Positions 4,579 to 5,611 of a stretch of 5,611 nucleotides of DNA are shown here, in pieces. This DNA comes from Methylorubrum extorquens (lineage in GTDB: Bacteria > Pseudomonadota > Alphaproteobacteria > Rhizobiales > Beijerinckiaceae). The stretch spans positions 1 to 5,611 of the forward strand of contig JAEUAC010000177.1 of assembly GCA_019695455.1 (NCBI GenBank), given 5' to 3'. Position numbers and translations under genes: made by a program. Every line of letters starts with the position of its first letter. Position 1 is the first letter of the stretch. The notes below the pieces were generated by a model that did no database searches, was not told the origin of the DNA, and was given only the letters and a program-made list of their open reading frames with translations.

Positions 4579-5611
4579 ATGTTTGGACGGTCGAAGGCGC
4601 AAAAGCAGGCCTCTCACGAGCGGCTTCTCTATCTGGAGTCGATCAACTCGGCGCTGCAGCGATCGCAGGCCGTGATCGAGTTCGAGACGGACGGCACGAT
4701 CCTCGACGCCAACGAGAACTTCCTGTCGGCGCTCCGCTACTCGCTCGCCGAGATCAAGGGCAAGCATCACAGCATCTTCGTCGACCCGGCCTATGCCCGC
4801 TCGTCCGACTACGTCGAGTTCTGGCGCGTCCTGCGCGGCGGACAGTTCCTCTCCGCCAAGTACGACCGGGTCGCCAAGGACGGCAGCATCGTCAAGATCC
4901 AGGCGTCCTACAATCCCGTGCTGGACCCGGCCGGCAAGACCGTGCGGGTCGTCAAGTTCGCCTACGACATCACGGCGAGCGAGAACGAGCGGATCCGTCT
5001 CGAGCAGGACCGCGCCCGCAACGACCAGGTCCAGACCTCCGTCGTCGCCGCCCTCGGCTCCGCGCTGTCGAGCGTCGCCGACAAGGACCTGACGTGCCGG
5101 ATCACGGGCGACTTCCCGGGCCAGTACGAGACCATCAAGTCGGACTTCAACTCCGCCGTGGCCGAGCTCGAGGCGACGATCCGCTCCGTGTCCGGCTCGG
5201 TGCTCGGCCTGCGGACCGGCGCCGGCGAGATCAGCCAGGCCTCCGGCGACCTGTCGCGCCGCACGGAGCAGCAGGCCGCCTCGCTCGAGGAGACGGCGGC
5301 CGCGCTCGACGAGATCACGGCGACCGTCAAGAAGACGGCCGAGGGCGCCAAGCACGCGAGCGAGATCGTGGCCGCCGCCACCGTCGACGCCGAGCAGTCC
5401 GGCCGCGTCGTCACGGACGCCATGGGCGCCATGGCCGAGATCGAGCGCTCGTCGAACCAGATCTCGAGCATCATCGGCGTCATCGACGAGATCGCCTTCC
5501 AGACGAACCTGCTGGCGCTGAACGCGGGCGTCGAGGCGGCGCGGGCCGGGGAGGCCGGCAAGGGCTTCGCCGTGGTCGCCTCCGAGGTGCGGGCGCTCGC
5601 CCAGCGCTCGG
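4579..5611 (+). CDS. Soluble PAS-HAMP methyl-accepting chemotaxis protein (3' end beyond window)
   Basis: 344 residues are visible; the gene runs off the right edge. There is no signal peptide or membrane segment, so it is a cytoplasmic receptor. A single PAS domain covers about residues 25-133, including EFETDGTILDANENFLSAL and the closing VKFAYDIT. A HAMP-like stretch follows at about 150-205 (DKDLTCRITGDFPGQYETIK). The long signalling coiled coil starts near 210, with a methylation-helix-like segment (RRTEQQAASLEETAAALDE). The conserved hairpin tip EIAFQTNLLALNAGVEAARA at 304-323 binds CheA/CheW. The architecture resembles Aer/BdlA-type energy, redox or oxygen sensors; the PAS ligand or cofactor is not evident. 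The ATG at 4579 is preferred. In-frame GTGs at 4564 and 4540 are possible, and the frame is closed by TAA at 4528. No other che or flagellar gene is visible, so it looks like an orphan receptor. Confidence 0.93.
   Translation, partial: MFGRSKAQKQASHERLLYLESINSALQRSQAVIEFETDGTILDANENFLSALRYSLAEIKGKHHSIFVDPAYARSSDYVEFWRVLRGGQFLSAKYDRVAKDGSIVKIQASYNPVLDPAGKTVRVVKFAYDITASENERIRLEQDRARNDQVQTSVVAALGSALSSVADKDLTCRITGDFPGQYETIKSDFNSAVAELEATIRSVSGSVLGLRTGAGEISQASGDLSRRTEQQAASLEETAAALDEITATVKKTAEGAKHASEIVAAATVDAEQSGRVVTDAMGAMAEIERSSNQISSIIGVIDEIAFQTNLLALNAGVEAARAGEAGKGFAVVASEVRALAQRS

Noticed and set aside
4546..5561. Minus-strand frames of 269 and 199 codons opposite the chemoreceptor
   Set aside because: The plus strand encodes a clear PAS-HAMP-MCP protein; the antisense products have no recognisable domain.

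Overview
The window is very GC-rich, with strongly GC-biased third codon positions. It encodes a DUF4337 membrane protein, a LysR regulator divergent from a ring-cleaving dioxygenase, and a PAS-type soluble chemoreceptor with the LNAGVEAARAGEAGKGF signature. Together these suggest an alphaproteobacterium of the Hyphomicrobiales, most like Methylobacterium or a relative. The taxonomic call is inference from protein style; no rRNA or marker gene is present.

Layout from left to right. Positions 1-118 hold an 11-bp perfect hairpin and the leader of the first gene. A small DUF4337 membrane protein (119-688, +) comes next, then a PPP-type metallophosphatase (783-1442, +). Its end meets the end of a convergent LysR-family regulator (1452-2372, -) with a 9-nt gap. 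A 120-bp divergent promoter region (2373-2492) follows, with a conspicuous array of three GAAACG/CGTTTC half-sites spaced every 9 bp next to the lysR start. On the other side lies a two-gene operon: a ring-cleaving (hydroquinone-type) VOC dioxygenase (2493-3458, +) and an alpha/beta hydrolase (3462-4094, +), separated by 3 nt. After a 484-bp non-coding stretch with several hairpins and short repeats, a soluble PAS-HAMP-MCP chemoreceptor starts at 4579 and runs off the right edge.

The most coherent unit is lysR plus dioxygenase plus hydrolase. The dioxygenase carries every active-site residue I can recall from the PcpA/LinE hydroquinone dioxygenases, at the same spacing. The hydrolase has an intact Ser-Asp-His triad. 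The pair resembles the Bacillus MhqE-MhqD type of quinone/hydroquinone detoxification pair, here apparently controlled by a divergent LysR protein instead of a MarR-type one. The DUF4337 gene, the phosphatase and the chemoreceptor look like independent neighbours. The most unexplained DNA is the 4095-4578 interval: a cluster of GGNCGGTCCG-type repeats forming hairpins, a dyad/direct-repeat element, a likely intrinsic terminator about 345 nt beyond the hydrolase, and a hairpin directly before the chemoreceptor start.
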